Source: Ramlibacter sp. (GTDB taxonomy: Bacteria; Pseudomonadota; Gammaproteobacteria; Burkholderiales; Burkholderiaceae_C). Taken from it: DNA of 7,618 bases. This document shows positions 6,016 through 7,618 of this stretch, one piece after another (position 1 is the first letter of the stretch; every line of letters begins with the position of its first letter). The position numbers and the translations under genes are program-made. Under the pieces are notes generated by a model that was not told where the DNA came from, searched no databases, and worked only from the letters and a program-made list of their open reading frames with translations. Location: positions 1-7,618 of the forward strand of contig JAJAZH010000118.1 in the NCBI GenBank assembly GCA_026785815.1, in the 5' to 3' direction.

Positions 6016-6975
6016 ATGATCAGTCAAGTGTTCCGCGCCGCCCTGGTTGGGTCGGCACTCGTTTTATCGGGCGTCGCCGGCGCACAGAACCTCTCGATTG
6101 CCACTGGCGGCACCGGCGGCGTCTACTACCCCTTGGGCGGCGGACTGGCGGCGATCCTGTCCAAGACCGTGCCGGGAATGCAGGCCACTGCCGAAGTCAC
6201 CGGCGGCTCGGTCGACAACCTCAAACTGATCGGCACCGACAAGCCGTACATCGGTTTCACCATGGCCGACGCCGGCCTGGACGCCTACAAGGGCGAGGAC
6301 AAGTTCAAGGGCAACAAGGTGCCGCTGCGGACCTTGATGGTGCTGTACCCGAACCGGATGCACCTGGTGTCGACCGAAGGCCGCGGCATCAACAAGATGT
6401 CCGACCTGAAGGGCAAGCACATTTCCACCGGATCGCCGGGCAGCGCCACCGAGGTCATGGCCTTCCGGATCCTGGAGGCCGCTGGCCTGGACAAGGACAA
6501 GGACGTCAAGCGCGAGCGGCTGGGCGTGGCCGAATCGGTGAACGCCATGAAGGACAACAAGATCGACGCGTTCTTCTGGGTCGGCGGACTGCCGACGGCG
6601 GCGGTGACCGATCTCGCCAACACGCCCGGCACCCGGATCAAGCTGGTCGACCATTCCGATGTGGTGGGCAAGATGAACACCAAGTACGGCCCGCTGTACG
6701 TCGAGGACACGATCCCGAAGGCGGTCTACAAGGGCATGGAAGCCGACAACAAGCAGGCCACCGTGATGAACCTGCTGGTCGCCCACGAGAAGATGGACGA
6801 GAAGACGGCCTACAACATCGTGAAGACGATTTTCGACAAGCGCGCCGACCTGATCGCCGTGCACAAGGAGGCTGAGAACTTCAAGCTGGAGAACCAGCGC
6901 ACCGCCGCCACGCCGATTCCGTTCCATCCCGGCGCCGTCAAGTACTTCGCCGAAAAGGGCATCAAGCTCAACTGA
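6016..6975 (+). CDS. TAXI-family TRAP transporter periplasmic solute-binding protein
   Basis: A 319-residue exported binding protein. Residues 1-23 are a signal peptide: an Arg at 7, a hydrophobic core and an AGA-Q signal peptidase I site, with no lipobox cysteine. The mature protein begins with the TAXI hallmark LSIATGGTGGVYYPLGGGLA (26-45), followed by AEVTGGSVDNLKLI (59-72) and IGFTMADAGLDAYKG (79-93). Later blocks include LKGKHISTGSPGSATEVMA and DAFFWVGGLPTAAVTDLA. TAXI proteins deliver organic substrates to a fused TRAP permease driven by a sodium or proton gradient; few substrates are known (glutamate is one), so none is assigned here. The ATG at 6016 is chosen because it gives a normal signal peptide and has AAGGA 10 nt upstream; an in-frame TTG at 5959 would bury the signal peptide behind 19 residues. 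The gene ends at a strong terminator, with the permease gene beyond. Confidence 0.93.
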   Translation: MISQVFRAALVGSALVLSGVAGAQNLSIATGGTGGVYYPLGGGLAAILSKTVPGMQATAEVTGGSVDNLKLIGTDKPYIGFTMADAGLDAYKGEDKFKGNKVPLRTLMVLYPNRMHLVSTEGRGINKMSDLKGKHISTGSPGSATEVMAFRILEAAGLDKDKDVKRERLGVAESVNAMKDNKIDAFFWVGGLPTAAVTDLANTPGTRIKLVDHSDVVGKMNTKYGPLYVEDTIPKAVYKGMEADNKQATVMNLLVAHEKMDEKTAYNIVKTIFDKRADLIAVHKEAENFKLENQRTAATPIPFHPGAVKYFAEKGIKLN

Positions 6976-6991
6976 GCATGGATCGCATCGA

Positions 6992-7022
6992 CCCCGCCCT
7001 GTCCGGCGGGGTTTTTTCTTTT
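6992..7022 (+). terminator. Rho-independent terminator between the binding-protein and permease genes
   Basis: A perfect 7-bp stem CCCCGCC (6992-6998) / GGCGGGG (7005-7011) with a 6-nt loop is followed directly by TTTTTTCTTTT. It starts 16 bp after the binding-protein stop codon. Partial read-through would let the permease be made at a lower level, as is common for binding-protein transport systems. The remaining 64 bp to the permease start show no clear promoter. Confidence 0.9.
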
Positions 7023-7086
7023 GCGCGCCCCAGGCCGGTTCTTGCGTCGGCACGCCCTCCACCGGATCACCAGAGAGAACCCGCCC

Positions 7087-7618
7087 ATGACTGATCCCGC
7101 CCGTCCGGACCCCGTGCCGCAACCGGTCGTCAGCGACCAAGCGCTGCAGAAAGCGCAGCTCTACATCGAGGAGGAAGAAGGTGCGGCCAACCGGTTGACG
7201 GGCTGGCTGGCTGCTTTCATCACTCTGGTGGCGGTGGGCACCTCTTTGTTCCACCTGTACGCGGCTTACGCAATCGTGCCGACGCAGTTGTTGCGCTCGA
7301 TCCACGTCGGGCTGATCCTGTTCCTGTCCTTCCTGCTGTTTCCGGTGGCCCGGCGGTTCCGGCACCGGGTCATGTGGTGGGACTGGATCGCCGCCCTGCT
7401 GGCGATCGCGCTGGTTGCCTATGTGATCGTCGGCGGCGACGACTTCAACGACCGCAACACCACGCCCAACCCATGGGATGTCTTCTTCGGCATCGCCCTG
7501 ATCTTGCTGGTGCTGGAAGCCATGCGACGCACCACCGGCTGGATCATGCCGGCCGTGACCAGCGTCTTCGTGTTGTATGCGCTGTTCGGCGCTTACCTGC
7601 CGGCGCCCTGGACCCACA
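7087..7618 (+). CDS. TRAP transporter fused permease (4TM/12TM type), N-terminal part, cut by window edge
   Basis: The first 177 residues are visible and the frame is open at the right edge; full-length proteins of this kind run to roughly 650-900 residues. A hydrophilic N-terminus carries an acidic YIEEEEGAANRLTG stretch (about 26-39). It is followed by about five hydrophobic segments, near 40-62, 68-88, 98-117, 128-146 and 150-172. The fingerprint EAMRRTTGWIMPAVTSVFVLYALFGAYLP near the visible end is typical of the first part of TAXI-type fused TRAP permeases, in which the small (DctQ-like) and large (DctM-like) subunits are one chain in the inner membrane. The binding protein for it is encoded just upstream, past a terminator. 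The ATG at 7087 has only a weak AGAGAG ribosome site 9 nt upstream, which agrees with lower expression than the binding protein. Confidence 0.9.
   Translation, partial: MTDPARPDPVPQPVVSDQALQKAQLYIEEEEGAANRLTGWLAAFITLVAVGTSLFHLYAAYAIVPTQLLRSIHVGLILFLSFLLFPVARRFRHRVMWWDWIAALLAIALVAYVIVGGDDFNDRNTTPNPWDVFFGIALILLVLEAMRRTTGWIMPAVTSVFVLYALFGAYLPAPWTH

Noticed and set aside
6064..7617. A 517-codon minus-strand open frame opposite the binding-protein and permease genes
   Set aside because: It spans two clear plus-strand genes and a terminator, and its translation has no recognisable domain.
1..7618. Mobile element or defence island signals
   Set aside because: No transposase, integrase, terminal repeats, tRNA attachment site, CRISPR repeats or defence-gene domains were found; all genes are metabolic, transport or metal-resistance genes.

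Overview
The window looks like ordinary chromosome of a GC-rich proteobacterium, most likely a betaproteobacterium of the Burkholderiales. That guess rests on the strong G/C bias at third codon positions, the pairing of a DenD-like dehydrogenase with an OtnI-like isomerase, the rhodanese-ChrB/ChrA pair, and a TAXI-type TRAP transporter. It is inference from gene content, not from a marker gene. I see no rRNA, tRNA, CRISPR array, insertion sequence or phage gene.

Layout. Bases 1-5832 hold five genes on the minus strand. In their direction of transcription these are an IlvD/Edd-family sugar-acid dehydratase (5832-4099), a rhodanese-ChrB fusion protein (3997-3143), a two-domain chromate transporter ChrA (3146-1782), a DenD-like NAD-dependent sugar-acid dehydrogenase (1719-709) and an OtnI-like hydroxypyruvate/2-oxo-tetronate isomerase (698 to beyond base 1). 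Bases 6016-7618 hold two plus-strand genes: a periplasmic TAXI-family TRAP binding protein (6016-6975) and the N-terminal part of its fused TRAP permease (7087 to beyond the right edge).

The two arms diverge from one 183-bp intergenic region (5833-6015). It contains a good sigma70-type promoter for the binding protein and two perfect inverted repeats that could be regulator sites. A strong rho-independent terminator lies between the binding-protein gene and the permease gene, which should give much more binding protein than permease.

How the genes may work together. The TRAP system would import an organic acid, possibly a sugar acid. The dehydratase would dehydrate an aldonic-type acid. DenD and OtnI would carry out the first two steps of C4 sugar-acid (erythronate-type) breakdown: oxidation to 2-oxo-tetronate, then isomerisation to 3-oxo-tetronate. 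The kinase (OtnK, DUF1537) and decarboxylating aldolase (OtnC) that finish this route are not in the window; if the proposal is right they may lie left of base 1.

A chromate-resistance pair sits inside this metabolic block, in the same orientation. Its two genes overlap by 4 bp. The 101-bp leader before it can fold into three tandem stem-loops on the transcribed strand. I find no wholly new system here. The points most worth following up are the embedded chromate module with its structured leader, the paired inverted repeats at the divergent promoter, and the unknown substrate of the TAXI transporter.
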